DNA from: Ustilago trichophora
Lineage: Eukaryota > Basidiomycota > Ustilaginomycetes > Ustilaginales > Ustilaginaceae
Direction of reading: 5' to 3'
Length of the DNA: 64,000 nucleotides
Assembly: GCA_900323505.1 (NCBI GenBank)
Contig: OOIN01000016.1
Coordinates: 620,001 to 684,000 of the forward strand
The notes beneath the pieces were generated by a model, which ran no database searches, had not been told where the DNA came from, and saw only the letters and a list, made by a program, of their open reading frames with translations. A program made the translations under genes and the position numbers. Below, one piece after another: positions 11,027-22,200 of this stretch (the first letter of the stretch is position 1; every line of letters starts with the position of its first letter).

Positions 11027-11300
11027 CCAATTCGTGTGGGAATCAAGCTAGATACGGATGCGATGGACCCGGAGGAACAAGACAGCTTGTACACTCTTCA
11101 ACAAACTGTGTTGGTTTGTGCACCTCCTAAGTTGTGCAAGTAAAAGTACATCTAGTCGCACATATTTGGCTTGGAATGAGGCTTGGTTTCGAATAACAGC
11201 CTACGGTAGGACCTTTCACCATCGTCATATCAGGCTTGTCAAAGACGCACGCTCTTCGTTGATGAATTCCTGTTCCGCTTCCTTTTCATTACGAGGATAT
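11027..11300. other. Short spacer with no gene seen
   Basis: Separates the tRNA upstream element from the 3' end of the bHLH gene. Only short frames without features. It probably contains the 3' UTR of the bHLH gene. Confidence 0.5.
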
Positions 11301-12623
11301 CTACTGTTTTGCACTGGACAGGACGGGGGGTTGGCAATGAGACGTGTAAAGCGACAGGGGGCGGAAAGGTCTAGAAGCGCTCATCTCAGGCGCTCTTGGC
11401 AGGTCTCTGCGATACAGCGAGGCAATCGTGTCTTGTCTCAGCGCCGAGGCGAATTGAGAGTCTTGTTTCGGCAGACCGAGATTCACGATAGGTGGCAATC
11501 GCTGGCGACCCAAGTATCCGACTTGGCTACCACCAGCGCTGATCGCTGGCCACTTGAGCGTGCAGGGCGGAGGCGAAGCAAGGTCGTCCGAAGCGTCCGA
11601 CGAGATTTCGGAGCCCTGCTCTTCCTCTCGACAGCAAGAGTGTCGTGTGCGGCAAAACGAGTGGCAAGAGCCTGTCTCCGAAGACGAAGTGATGCATGGT
11701 AGAGATAAGCGGCACACTCCTCGGCCACTTTGTGTTTGTGGTGGCGGTGAGGGGGTCATGGCCTCTTCGATCGAGTCGTGGACAGCTTCGACCTTGGTCA
11801 GCGAAGACGAACGGGCACGATGGCAAGGCTCATTAGGAGAAGTGGCACCGCACTTGTGGCGACATGTATCACTGCGAATCGATGCCTCGCGAACATCGTC
11901 GCTGCCCCAGTGCAGTCTACGCTTGGCTGGTCTCTGCTGCTGCTCGTCTTGCGCCAAGCTCTCTTGGGCCGATGATGATGATGGGGACAAGGAAGGGCGA
12001 TGAATAGCTGCACTCGAGTGCGTCGTATCGGAGTGTTCTTGCGAGCGAGATTCTTGTGAGTTCTCGTAACTGTGTGCGCTACGGTAGTGATCGTCAAGCT
12101 CAACATCGCTGCTGATTGAAGCCCTGCGCTCAGCTTGGCAGTCGCACAAGGCTCGCAGCGCCTTATTCTCTTCCTGCAGCTTGACCACAAAGTCAAGTGT
12201 GTGACTGATGATGCAGAGCTTCTCGAGCACCATGCTCGTCCGAATCTTTTCGCTCATCTCGTTCCTCGCCTTGTCGAGTTTGTCCTCCTCTCGCTTGCGC
12301 TTTGCGTTCCTCTTGGCGGCTGGGTTGCTGGTCGCATCGTTGTTATCTTCGCTCTCTTTGAGAGGTGTGATGAATTTGCGCTCGATAAGGTCCTGACACT
12401 CCTTGCGGCATGCAGGGACGATGTTTTGCAGGGCGACGAGCTTCTCGTTGATCTTTTCTCTTCGGCGTCGCTCGATGATCGAGTGGTCTGTCTTGCGACG
12501 CAGCACGCGAGACTTGCGGCGAGTGCCGTCTTTGTTGAGTAGCTGTTCGCCCTCGTCGATGTGAGAAGGCATGGTCGTGGGCGAAGTGCTGGCAGTAGTA
12601 TTCTTCCTCTTGGCTGGGGACAT
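11301..12623 (-). CDS. bHLH transcription factor with extended loop
   Basis: Nuclear regulator of 440 aa. A basic region and first helix at about residues 45-75 contain HSIIERRRREKINEKL and LQNIVPACRKE; the E-x-x-R-R arrangement is typical of E-box-binding bHLH proteins. The second helix is recognisable at about 128-150 (SMVLEKLCIISHTLDFVVKL) and continues into a short QEENKAL heptad. Between the helices is an unusually long loop of about 55 residues, Asn/Asp-rich and then Lys/Arg-rich. The C-terminal 280 residues are Ser/Gln/Arg-rich and disordered. It starts at the first ATG and is a single exon. It is divergent from the mitochondrial release factor gene, with an 807-bp spacer. The target and pathway are unknown. 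Confidence 0.85.
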   Translation of the reverse strand: MSPAKRKNTTASTSPTTMPSHIDEGEQLLNKDGTRRKSRVLRRKTDHSIIERRRREKINEKLVALQNIVPACRKECQDLIERKFITPLKESEDNNDATSNPAAKRNAKRKREEDKLDKARNEMSEKIRTSMVLEKLCIISHTLDFVVKLQEENKALRALCDCQAERRASISSDVELDDHYRSAHSYENSQESRSQEHSDTTHSSAAIHRPSLSPSSSSAQESLAQDEQQQRPAKRRLHWGSDDVREASIRSDTCRHKCGATSPNEPCHRARSSSLTKVEAVHDSIEEAMTPSPPPQTQSGRGVCRLSLPCITSSSETGSCHSFCRTRHSCCREEEQGSEISSDASDDLASPPPCTLKWPAISAGGSQVGYLGRQRLPPIVNLGLPKQDSQFASALRQDTIASLYRRDLPRAPEMSASRPFRPLSLYTSHCQPPVLSSAKQ

Positions 12624-13430
12624 CGTGCAAAAAGTGGTTGGATATGGTCAAGATGTCAAGGTGTGCTTCCGGGATGAGCGGTTGGCTGCTCTGGGGAAAT
12701 GTACCGTCGTGGTGAGGAACGAACGACGCACACGACGACAAGACCCTGAGCTATAAGATTCGTAGCCTGGCGAACAGTGGACACCTGTGGCATGTCTCTG
12801 TACGACCCCGCACAACGCTGGTCAAGGGCCAGAAACCGGCGGAGTACAGTCTAGGAGGGGACACGCTGCAGGGACACTCTCTGGAGGAAGGCCACGAGAG
12901 TACCGTCCCGGTCACGTCGAGTCGTTTCGATGGGTGCGTACACACGACATCGGCGAGATTGCTGATGCGGACGCTACACTTGTCGAATTGAGAAAAAAGG
13001 CGCCGGAACAACCTCTTGCATCAGCCAGGCAGGCCGAGGGAATCGACCTGTTGCGGTGTCGTGATTCTAAGCAGAGCACGTTATCAGCGCTGTAACCCAT
13101 ACGGTCGTTTTCTTTCAACAGGTCTTGTACCTGTGGCCTTATCGTTGAGGATGGCGAGGACCCTTCCGGTCATGGCATCATCTCCTGCGATTTTGCTCAC
13201 CGTGTTAGACTTTGGCTTCGCGAAATGATGTTTTGACTTTTTCGGGTCGCGGACAGTGCAAACAGGGTCCGAGATCCGATGCCAACAAAGACTTTCTTCT
13301 CAGGGTTCTGACAGCAAAGCTTCCTTGCAAGCCCATTCGCCGTGATCCTCACATCTTCCTTGCAAGTTGTTTGCACATCGACAAGGCCTGAAGCACAGCA
13401 GCCCAGGATATAAAGGACCAAACAGCAACG
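12624..13430. other. Bidirectional promoter region
   Basis: Spacer between the divergent bHLH (minus) and MRF1 (plus) genes. No coding signal. A TATAAA at 13409-13414 lies only about 20 bases before the MRF1 ATG, so it is either part of the leader or implies a very short 5' UTR. Confidence 0.55.
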
Positions 13431-14927
13431 ATGACGGGCGGAAGTCTCCGTCTACCTCGAGGTTCTGTCACTGCAACCCTCTCCAGAGCTGCGAGAGTTC
13501 CCGAGCGTAGGTTGCACATCGCTGCCTCTCACGCAAAACGAGCTCACTATGCAGACAAGTCGTCTGCATTGCAGAAGGGCACAATATTGGCAATTCCAAA
13601 AGCCTCAACACCGTGGCGAACCATAGCGCCCATCACAGTAAGCATGGGAGCTCGCCGCCCATACGCAGCCAAGGCTGGCGCAGGAGTACTCGATTCAGAA
13701 GGCCCTTCCCTGGACATCGACCGTGATCCGGTGGTGCGCCTAGCAAAGCTCAGAATGAGTAGGCGTCGGCGCCTTATTGAAGCAGCAGAAGGCGCCGATA
13801 GCGCCGAGGTCGGAAAACAACTCAAAGAGCTCGATCCTCTCCGACAAGCATGGGAAGCCTTCTCGGTCAAGCGCAAACAGCTCATCAGCACAATCAGCAT
13901 GAGCGAATCCGACCCCGACGAAGACATGCGTGCGCTCGCATATGAAGAGATTCCTCTTCTCGAAGAAGGGCTGTCGTCTCTCAGAACAGACATGGAGCAG
14001 CTCATCCTGGCATCCGTCACCGATGCGATCGAAGCCCACGCCGTGGGTGCAGTGCTCGAAGTTCGACCTGGCGTCGGCGGTCAAGAGTCGACCCTCTTCA
14101 CAGCCGAGGTGGCACGCATGTACGAGCGATTCTGCGAGCAGAAGCCAGTCGACGAAGATGGTTCGGGGGAATGGCAGGTTGAACTGCTGTCCAGTACAAG
14201 CGTGGATGTCTCTACCTCTTCTTCGGGGTCGGGTTCGGGACTCAAGGAAGCGATCATCGAGGTCAAGGGCAAGGGCGTATTCCAGAAGCTCAAGTTTGAA
14301 GCTGGTGTACACCGCGTGCAGCGCATTCCGGCCACGCAAAGCTTGGGCAAGCTCCAGACCTCCACGATTGCAGTCATGGTGCTGCCCATCTCGGAAGGAT
14401 CAGAGAACAAGGCGGATGACTTGGTGGATCCCAAAGATGTCAAGGTCGAAGTGATGCGATCACGTGGAGCAGGTGGACAGCACGTCAACAAGACCGAATC
14501 TGCCATTCGACTGACCCACGAGCCGACGGGCATCTCCGTATCGATGCAGGACAGCCGTTCGCAGCACCAGAACCGAACAAAAGCGTGGGCGGTGCTGCGT
14601 GCCAGGTTGCTCGACCGCAGACTGAAGCAAGAAGTGGAGGGAAACCGAGAACGCAGACTTGCCCAAGTGGCCAGTATGGATCGAAGCGACCGTATCCGCA
14701 CCTACAACTTCCCTCAGGACCGCGTTACGGACCACCGTGTCAACCTCAGCTTGAACGGCATCGATGCGATCATGGAGGGCGAGCACGATCCTGGAACAGG
14801 TCTGGACTATATCATGGAGAGCCTTCGTATTGAGAGCGAGAATCGCAAGATCAAAGCGCTGCTGGAGAACGAAGAGGCCGAGGCTGCAGATGCTGCTTCG
14901 CCGTCTTCAAACAAGGGTCGAAAGTGA
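13431..14927 (+). CDS. MRF1: Mitochondrial peptide chain release factor 1
   Basis: Terminates translation at UAA and UAG codons in the mitochondrial matrix. The protein has 498 aa. The N-terminus is Arg/Ser/Ala-rich and lacks acidic residues (MTGGSLRLPRGSVTATLSRA), as expected of a mitochondrial presequence. Class I release-factor features appear in order: a helical domain at about residues 95-200; the segment GVHRVQRIPATQ, where PAT is the tripeptide determinant of RF1 stop-codon recognition; and the catalytic loop GAGGQHVNKTESAIRL with the GGQ motif at about residue 348, which hydrolyses peptidyl-tRNA. The following HQNRTKAWAVLRARLLDR and RTYNFPQDRVTDHR are typical RF1 signatures. A Ser/Gly-rich insertion (SSSGSGSG) lies between the helical domain and PAT. 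The length is a little above bacterial RF1 because of the presequence and tail. Confidence 0.96.
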   Translation: MTGGSLRLPRGSVTATLSRAARVPERRLHIAASHAKRAHYADKSSALQKGTILAIPKASTPWRTIAPITVSMGARRPYAAKAGAGVLDSEGPSLDIDRDPVVRLAKLRMSRRRRLIEAAEGADSAEVGKQLKELDPLRQAWEAFSVKRKQLISTISMSESDPDEDMRALAYEEIPLLEEGLSSLRTDMEQLILASVTDAIEAHAVGAVLEVRPGVGGQESTLFTAEVARMYERFCEQKPVDEDGSGEWQVELLSSTSVDVSTSSSGSGSGLKEAIIEVKGKGVFQKLKFEAGVHRVQRIPATQSLGKLQTSTIAVMVLPISEGSENKADDLVDPKDVKVEVMRSRGAGGQHVNKTESAIRLTHEPTGISVSMQDSRSQHQNRTKAWAVLRARLLDRRLKQEVEGNRERRLAQVASMDRSDRIRTYNFPQDRVTDHRVNLSLNGIDAIMEGEHDPGTGLDYIMESLRIESENRKIKALLENEEAEAADAASPSSNKGRK

Positions 14928-15634
14928 GAGCCGAGAGTCACTTCGAAGCATGGTATCGCTCATCCTGTGACTCCATCTGGAACTCGGCTCTGTCGACTGC
15001 CGAACAGAAAAGCTCCGACGAAAAGCGTCCAGATGCATCCCACCATGTTGATCCCACCAACGACACATTTACGCTGACCGACTTGCAAGCGCTCGAACCT
15101 CCTCAATCCGCATACACGACGCACTTCGGCTCGGCTTGACTTCAGGTGTGCGTTGCGCTTGGTCCCCTTGCTGAAAAGCGCGCATAGCAACAATGCCCCA
15201 CCGAACCTCCAACTGCATACAATCACACTGAGGGGAGCCACGCAGCATGCATGCTGCATACTGCTGCACCAGGCTCCACTCAAGCCACCAGACAACAACA
15301 GAAGCGGCACAACCCACGACTTGAGTTGGTGTGAATGCTCTGCCGATTCGATGCATCTGAAGCGGCGCCCTTTGCTTGCTTTACACACGACTCGGCAGCG
15401 CAGATCACCACACTTGCCACATGCGTTGGTCCGACCTACCATACTACGCACAGATGCTACGCGACGGGTCGACTTGTCTTGCATCTTGCTTTGCCGTTTG
15501 ACCCTTCTTTCCTCCACTCCATTCTCTGTACCCATCGCCACCCTATCTTCACAGCATTCGCTTCAGCATCGCCATCATTGACAGCACACCACATCACCAC
15601 CACTCATCGATTGACAAGCCTCAAACAAGTACCA
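14928..15634. other. Intergenic region, no gene seen
   Basis: 3' UTR of MRF1 followed by the promoter of the 255-aa gene. The second half is C/T/A-rich on the plus strand, which keeps several frames open by composition alone. Confidence 0.5.
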
Positions 15635-16402
15635 ATGATGGATGCATTTACCCAAGTCTGCCCTAACGCCACCAGCGAAGGCCGCACTCTGCGACGGAGA
15701 CGATCAGCAGCGTCAGCAGCGCTTCTATCTCGTCCATCCATGCTGACCCTTGGTGAGCTGGTCCCCTGCTTCGAGACCTGCGTTCTCGTCTACGCCTGCT
15801 CCATTCCCGTCGGTACAGACGCAGCTCAACAACCCTCGCGGCTGATCTATGCCCTCTTCGAGCCCAACTTCCTCGTCGATGGCACCAGCCGAACCATCCG
15901 CAAGCTCGACCGCACATCCTGGGAACGCTTGCGCTCGCACGTTGAGGAGCTAAGAATCGTAGCCCTTTCGTCGCGCTATGGCGATGAGTCGATCTCTGAA
16001 CCCAACAGTCCCATCTCAGCTACTCGGTCCCGAAAGCCAGATTGCATCTTTGACCTCTCCACACCAACGGACTCTCTCACCCATCGCAGCGTCGCGCGGA
16101 TCTATCTGCAACCCAAGTCATACACCTCGATCCCAGCACGATGCAAAGAGGAGCTTCTCGAGATCGAAATTCACGGTCCTGCAGATGCAATGCAGGCAGA
16201 ACAGAGATGGATCTGCTTGCCCACACAGGTGAGGGCAGTGCTGCAAGATGCGGAACAGATAATGACGGCGCCTACTACTCCAAAATCAGCTCCGCTGAAG
16301 ATGGATGAGAGACAAAGCGTTGGTGACCAGAGTGAGACGGATCACGGGAGTACGTGCGAGCGGATCTTGCAGCTCATCCAGGGTAATTCCGCAACTTCCT
16401 AG
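15635..16402 (+). CDS. Hypothetical protein, 255 aa
   Basis: I do not recognise this protein. The start is placed at the first of two consecutive ATGs (MMDAFTQVCPNATSEG); the frame is open further upstream to 15335 but that part reads like promoter sequence. A globular core seems to span about residues 35-200, with hydrophobic segments such as LGELVPCFETCVLVYAC and SRLIYALFEPNFLVDG, then a Ser-rich break and a second ordered block (VARIYLQPKSYTSIPARCKEE). The tail is polar. No signal peptide or membrane helix is evident. It converges on the LysM gene with 178 bp between stops. Confidence 0.65.
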   Translation: MMDAFTQVCPNATSEGRTLRRRRSAASAALLSRPSMLTLGELVPCFETCVLVYACSIPVGTDAAQQPSRLIYALFEPNFLVDGTSRTIRKLDRTSWERLRSHVEELRIVALSSRYGDESISEPNSPISATRSRKPDCIFDLSTPTDSLTHRSVARIYLQPKSYTSIPARCKEELLEIEIHGPADAMQAEQRWICLPTQVRAVLQDAEQIMTAPTTPKSAPLKMDERQSVGDQSETDHGSTCERILQLIQGNSATS

Positions 16403-16580
16403 CCATCATTCACCGTAGTAGATAATCACACAGCGACATAGACACTGAAACACATCGCACAGCATCGCACACATGTAAAGAGTTAAAAAGAAATTTGCCA
16501 TCCGGGGCAAAAGCAAAAGTCAAGGTTGTATTGAAAAGCAGGTGGCAGAGTGAAGATACAACAGAGCAAAAGTTGAGGAC

Positions 16581-17657
16581 TCAAGGGGTATGTGATCTCT
16601 GATGATGTGAACGGGACGAGAGGGAACGATGACGTCGTTGTGGCGAGTTGGTGGCGCCAGCCAGTGGCGGTAAGGAGGAATGTTGTTGTTGATCGGCGTG
16701 GTGTGGGGTATGATTGGAACCGAGGGAAGTTGAGGAGGAGGATAGGATTTCATCAATGAACTTTTGCTCCCTCTCGACCTCGCTAGAGGATAAGGAAGAG
16801 AATTGATCTTCATGATGTGATGACGAGTGGTGCTCCTCGTGGTGATGCTCCTCGTTGAGGTGCTCCTCGTGGAATGTGGTGTGGTGTTGTGGTGTGGAAT
16901 GAGCGTGATCATGGTGCTCGGTGGGATGTGAGGATGCGGGCTCAGCTTTAGGCGGCGGAAGCTTTGAGTCGGACTCAACGGCGGCTTGATGCGAGTCAGG
17001 TTTGGTACTGGCTTTCTTACCGCCCTGACCGGAACTGGAAGAGTGCTTTGAAGTCTGGGGAAGGGAGTGATGCTGCTTGTGTTGCGGATGTTTTGTGCTA
17101 GAAGAGTGGGCATGGTGCTTTTTGCCGTTGCTGGTGTCCTTGGCCTTGGACTCGGGCTTGTTTGCGCGCTCCTGAAGCAACCACGCTTGCCTTGCCTGCT
17201 CCCTAGCCACCTTGACATCGGTCGCATTAATACTTTTGTCGGCAGGAGGACGAATACTTCCAGCACTGACACAGAGCATCAAACCATCGTAGACTATGTT
17301 GCAATCGAGACTCGGGTTGTTGCTCTGCAAACGCTGTGTTGTGATGCCGTAGTTGCTGGCGATGCTCTCGCATGTGTCTTGATCGGTACACTGGTGAACG
17401 AATTGACAGTCGTTTCCGTAGCGACCGAGGCAGAGCTCGGAGCCAATCTCGAGTGTGTAACAGTCAGCGCCGGCATCGAGCAAGTTGAAGGCGAGGATCT
17501 GGTAGGTTGAAGTGAGGGTCTTTTGACCGATCTTATCGCAAGTGTCACCTGGCTGGACCGTGTAGTGTCGTGTGCAGGCGGTGTCGTTGGAGTGGAAGGC
17601 AGCGCGCGCTATCAATGGCAATAGAGCTGCTGGTAGCAGCGTGGAAAGGAGGCGCAT
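16581..17657 (-). CDS. Secreted protein with two LysM domains
   Basis: Predicted extracellular protein of 358 aa that probably binds chitin or related GlcNAc polymers. The start at 17657 is chosen because it yields a classical signal peptide (MRLLSTLLPAALLPLIARA) directly before the mature domain; the frame is open upstream to 17924 but those 89 codons lack this logic. LysM 1 covers about residues 31-77 (HYTVQPGDTCDKIG ... IGSELCL) and LysM 2 about 84-130 (QFVHQCTDQDTCESIA ... DGLMLCV). Cys pairs flank both repeats, as in fungal LysM proteins. Residues 150-358 form a His/Ser/Glu-rich tail with repeated EEHHHEEHH-type blocks. In plant-associated fungi such proteins can shield cell-wall chitin or sequester chitin fragments. 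That role is inference here, and a wall-associated role is equally possible. Confidence 0.85.
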   Translation of the reverse strand: MRLLSTLLPAALLPLIARAAFHSNDTACTRHYTVQPGDTCDKIGQKTLTSTYQILAFNLLDAGADCYTLEIGSELCLGRYGNDCQFVHQCTDQDTCESIASNYGITTQRLQSNNPSLDCNIVYDGLMLCVSAGSIRPPADKSINATDVKVAREQARQAWLLQERANKPESKAKDTSNGKKHHAHSSSTKHPQHKQHHSLPQTSKHSSSSGQGGKKASTKPDSHQAAVESDSKLPPPKAEPASSHPTEHHDHAHSTPQHHTTFHEEHLNEEHHHEEHHSSSHHEDQFSSLSSSEVEREQKFIDEILSSSSTSLGSNHTPHHADQQQHSSLPPLAGATNSPQRRHRSLSSRSHHQRSHTP

Positions 17658-19136
17658 GGTGTACGGGTGGAGAAGTAGTGAAGAGATTGGTGTCCTGGGT
17701 AGATCCTTCCTTCTATAGAGATGTTGGTAGGTGGAGCGGAAGATGTAGCAAAATTTGATTGGGAAGATGTAAATGTAGCAAGTGTCTGAAAATGAAACCG
17801 GATGGTGGTTGTGAGCGGCCGAGATCGTCGGGATGAAGGAAAAGAAGTGTCCGTGAAGTGTGCGAGAAAGGCCAAAAAAAAGGAATGTTAGATGCTGAAG
17901 AGCAGTGTGTTGTGTTTTGTGCAAGACGATGGAAGCTTGCGTGATAACGATGCTGGGACAGGGGGAACGGAAGGAAGGAGGTGGAGATCAGGCCAAGGGA
18001 GGAAGGGGCGTAGTGGAAGACAGTGGTGATGGTGGGTGTGGTGGAAAAGGAGAAAAAGCAAACGAGACAAAAAGTGGGTGTGTGTGTCCAGAGCTCTCTC
18101 AGAGTGGAATCGAGTTGGTGCTGCATGCATCTCATTTCGAATAGAAAACAAGGAAAAGGGGGGTTGCATGACTTTGAGCGCTGTCCACATATCTGGCTTG
18201 TCCGTAACCGACTAAAACGAGATCTGCCAAGACACTCATGTGGGGTTGCAAGTTGACCAATTGACAAACTCGAAAGTCGATATTTTGTAGTGACCAGCAC
18301 ATTGATCGGGCGAGGGAAGCCTTGTTGCCATGGTACAATGCTCAATTGTGTACTGTGACATGGCCGCTAGAGTTAGTGTATCTGTTGTACGCTCGGTACG
18401 CGCATGCGCTGTCGATCCTTTCGAGATGTGTGCTTTTGTGGTGTGTGTGTGTGTGTCTCGGAAGGCGAATTCCAAACAGCATCTGTCCGAATCGATTTGA
18501 AATTGGTGCATTTGAGCAGTGTCTCTTACACTGAGCCTCGGTGACCATGCAAAAAAAAGCAACACACACTCCCAAAGTTAAGCGCAGCGCGGCGCGTTGG
18601 TGACCTTGTTGAATCGGCCGGAAGATGGGTTCAGGTGAATCAATCTGTTTCCCGATCTCCAGAGCCAGATCAACAGAGAGTGTTGTAAGCGTCGCGCGCG
18701 GCCATGAACTGCGATTTTTGTGTACCTTGTTTGGTTTGGCTCTCTCCGCTGTTGTGCATATCAACACAAGCACACACACACACACCATACCGTACCAATC
18801 GAATCACATTCAATCTGTTTTCACAACTCATCCCAATCATCACCGCCTTTTCGTCATCATCCTACCAGCCTCGTTTGTATTCATCCACGCAGTACACCAC
18901 AGAAGAGGCATACAGCCAACCCTAATCAGGCTCGTCAACCTAGATCCTGCACTCGAAACCGGTCTGCGTCCGCAAGACCAACTTCTCCACATCGAGGTCA
19001 GTGGATACAAAACGCGCCGTCACCAGCTACTTGGTCCCATGTCGTATCAATAGCACCAACAGCATGTCCAATCCCTGATCACATTCAACGCTGTACAACA
19101 CCCTTCACCTTCCACACGAGCTATCAACCATCCGAG
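17658..19136. other. Divergent promoter region (LysM / CDC27)
   Basis: No gene seen. It contains a short (TG)n tract near 18439-18456, a (CA)n tract near 18771-18783 and A/C-rich leader sequence before CDC27. The frame of CDC27 is open back to 18720 without protein-like character. Confidence 0.5.
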
Positions 19137-19215
19137 ATGCCGCTCGCTGCGACTGCGCCAAAGTCGCGCTTGACGGCAACCAAATTCCGCCAGCCCATCG
19201 CTTCCTCTTCAGCAT

Positions 19216-19248
<33 letters not shown>

Positions 19249-22200
19249 CATCATCATCTTCATCTTCATCATCATCGGTACATCCGACTTCGACTTCGGC
19301 ATCCATCCGATCCAAAGCAGCTCCAACAGCGCCTCAGTCAGCACCGCCACAGCCACCACCCCTGCTGCTTCAACTGCCACCATCTCTCCCTACCATCGCC
19401 GACCTTCAATCAACACACGCCATCACGCCATCTCCACAACTCATCGCTCGCCGTCTCATCTCGCTGGCACGCTCTTTCCTATCAATCCATCACGACAATG
19501 CATCGCTCGACCCTCTAGACTGGGAGCTCGACTTGTGCTCTGCAACCTTCTTCTCCATCTACGCCTTGTGTCTCGACTCGTCTTCCATCCTCGCTCGCAG
19601 GACCTTGGCCAGATGCGCTCGTCTAGGAGGCTTCAACATTGTTCTGCCATTCAGCCCGTCAGGAAGTGCTGCTTCAGCTGCCGTCTCTGCTGCCAAGCTC
19701 AGCTCCCAAGACCCTCACGACCACGCAGGTGCACAAGCCTGCATTCACATCCTCCAGCAAGGCTCAGCCTCGACCTTCCAGGATGCCGGTAGTGCAAGAG
19801 AATACCGCGATGCTTGTCGCACCCTCGGCAGATCCTCCGACGCCGTTCAAGTCGCAGGTGTCCTCCAGGACAAGGTTCTCGGCAAACGAAAGGCGGTTGA
19901 TGCTTCGCCAGAAGACGCTTCGCTCTCGCAACCCGTCTCGACGCAGTCCCGCTACCACTCACAGCTCCAAACCGATACAGCATACCATGCAGCCAGTCGA
20001 GGGCGAATCGACGAAGCGCAGTCTGGCTTCGTCAAAGCTCTCGAGCAGGATCCATTCAATTGGCGCGCATGGACAGGACTCTGCGATACAGGCTATGGGG
20101 CTGGATCAGCCAGCAAGCAGTTCAGCGCAGTCACCCTCGACCGGCTATACTCGACTCTGGTCGCAAACGTGCAGGCTCCATACTTGGCCATGGAAGCATC
20201 GCTCAAATCTAGCCCGCCTTTCTCCAACGACCAATTGCAATCATCCACCATGGTCCGTAAGGTGTCCGAAGATGGCTCAAACAAAAAGCTCAAAGTGTCT
20301 TCAGAGATCCCTCCCGTGCCCTCACTCGGTGCCAATGCCGCCCGCTATGGCGCCGCAGCCAGGCCCATCGACAAGGTCACCCCTCCCCTCCCAACCACAT
20401 CAGCCAGCACCGTCACAGCGACCCGCCTTCATCCAGCGTCCCGTGCCCTCTCTGCTGCCCAGACCAATACACATCACCTCGAGCCTTCATCTGGCGATCA
20501 GGACGACATCAAAGCCACCAAAGTCGCAAGCATCGGCGCACGACCCGCCCGCACTGCAGCCGTTCGCACCGCCAACGTGTCGAATCCTACAGCCGCACAG
20601 AACGGTAGGCAGCTGCGATCAACTGCTGTTCGCGGTGCAACCGGTGCTGCTGCAGGAGCTGCTGCCCGCGCCAACGCCGTCCCGAGCAGAGCAGGTGCGA
20701 CGAGTCAAGCCGGCAGCGTGTCTTCCACCTCTTCGGGCTCCTCTACCTCGTCCTTGTCGTCTCGCGCCACTGTCTCCACTGCTCGCACTGCCGTCTCTAC
20801 ACGCAGAGTCGGCTCAGCAGCACCCAGCCAAGCATCTGCGCGCAGCACGGCCGCCAAGCCAGCTTCCACAGCCTCTGCCCGCACCGCAGCCACAGCGAAT
20901 GGCATAGGCATGGCCGTAAAGAGAATCCCTGCATCTACAGCAGCTCGCACCACAACCGCCGGTAGCATCAGTCGCCCAGGAAGCGCCATGTCCAAAACTA
21001 GCTCCACCTCTGTTGGCGCCACCAGCTCTTCTGCACGTGCCAACGGCACGCTCGCATCCAGCCGAACAGCCGCCGAAGCCATGCGTCAGAAGGAAGAGGA
21101 AAATGCAAGATCAAAGCTCGAGCTACTCTCCGCCCTCCGTGAACCTTGTATGCAGCAGCTGACCACGCTTGCACATCAGCATGCGGCAGATAGGTACGTG
21201 CTGGCTCTACTTGCGCAAGTGGGAGAGGCATACAGGCTGCTGCGTCTCTGCGCAGGGGACAAGGCCGCCACTGTACTTCTGCGCCCTGTGCTCGCTGAAG
21301 CTGGCATCGAAGCAGAAGTTGTTGAAAGCAAGATGCCTTCCAACGAGGCGACAGAAGAGGCCGCATTGGCAACGACAGCTTCCGACTCTACCCGCATCGT
21401 CGACCTTCAGATCAAAGACAGTCTTTTGCACCATCTACTGTTGGGTCGAAGCTACGCCGAATGCTCGCAGTACGCACCTTCTGAGACCCATTTCAGCACC
21501 GCACGCAAGCTAAACCCTTTCATCGCCAGCCACATGGACGTCTTCTCGCTTGTCCTCTTCCACCTCTCCCGCGAGGTCAAGCTGTCCGCCCTGGCGCAGC
21601 ATCTTGCTATGGTGGCTCCCGGTACAGCCTCGACTCACATTGTCGTCGGGAATGCCTTTTCGCTGCAAAAGGAGCACCAAACAGCGTTGGTGTGTTTCCA
21701 GCGCGCTGCGGCTGCTGCACCCGAATACGCCTATGCTTTCACATTGGCTGGACACGAGGCGCACGATCTGGGCCTGCACGATGAGGCGATTGCCTACTTC
21801 CGCAGTGCGATTCGCTGCGATCGTCGGCATTGGAATGCCTGGGCCGGGCTGGGTCGTGTGTATCTGGGTATCGGCGGGCACGAACATGCGGCGTGCAAGA
21901 GTCTGCAGCAGGCGATTCATCTGAATCCCAGCAATCACATTCTGTGGGATCTGGTAGGGTGGACCTTTTCGCTCATCAACGCCCCAGAAAAGGCGCTAGA
22001 GTGCTACGATCGGGCGATCGAGTTAGCCCCCAGTGCATCAGTGCTGACTTACTTGAGGAGGGCAGAGCTGCTGTTGCAGCACGGCGATCCCGAGTCTAGC
22101 CATCGAGATCTGGTTCGAGCCCAAGACCTAGCTCCCGAAGAAGCGAGCATCCACATCCTGCTCGCTCAGTCATACATGCGGTTGGGCGGGGGAGCATTCT

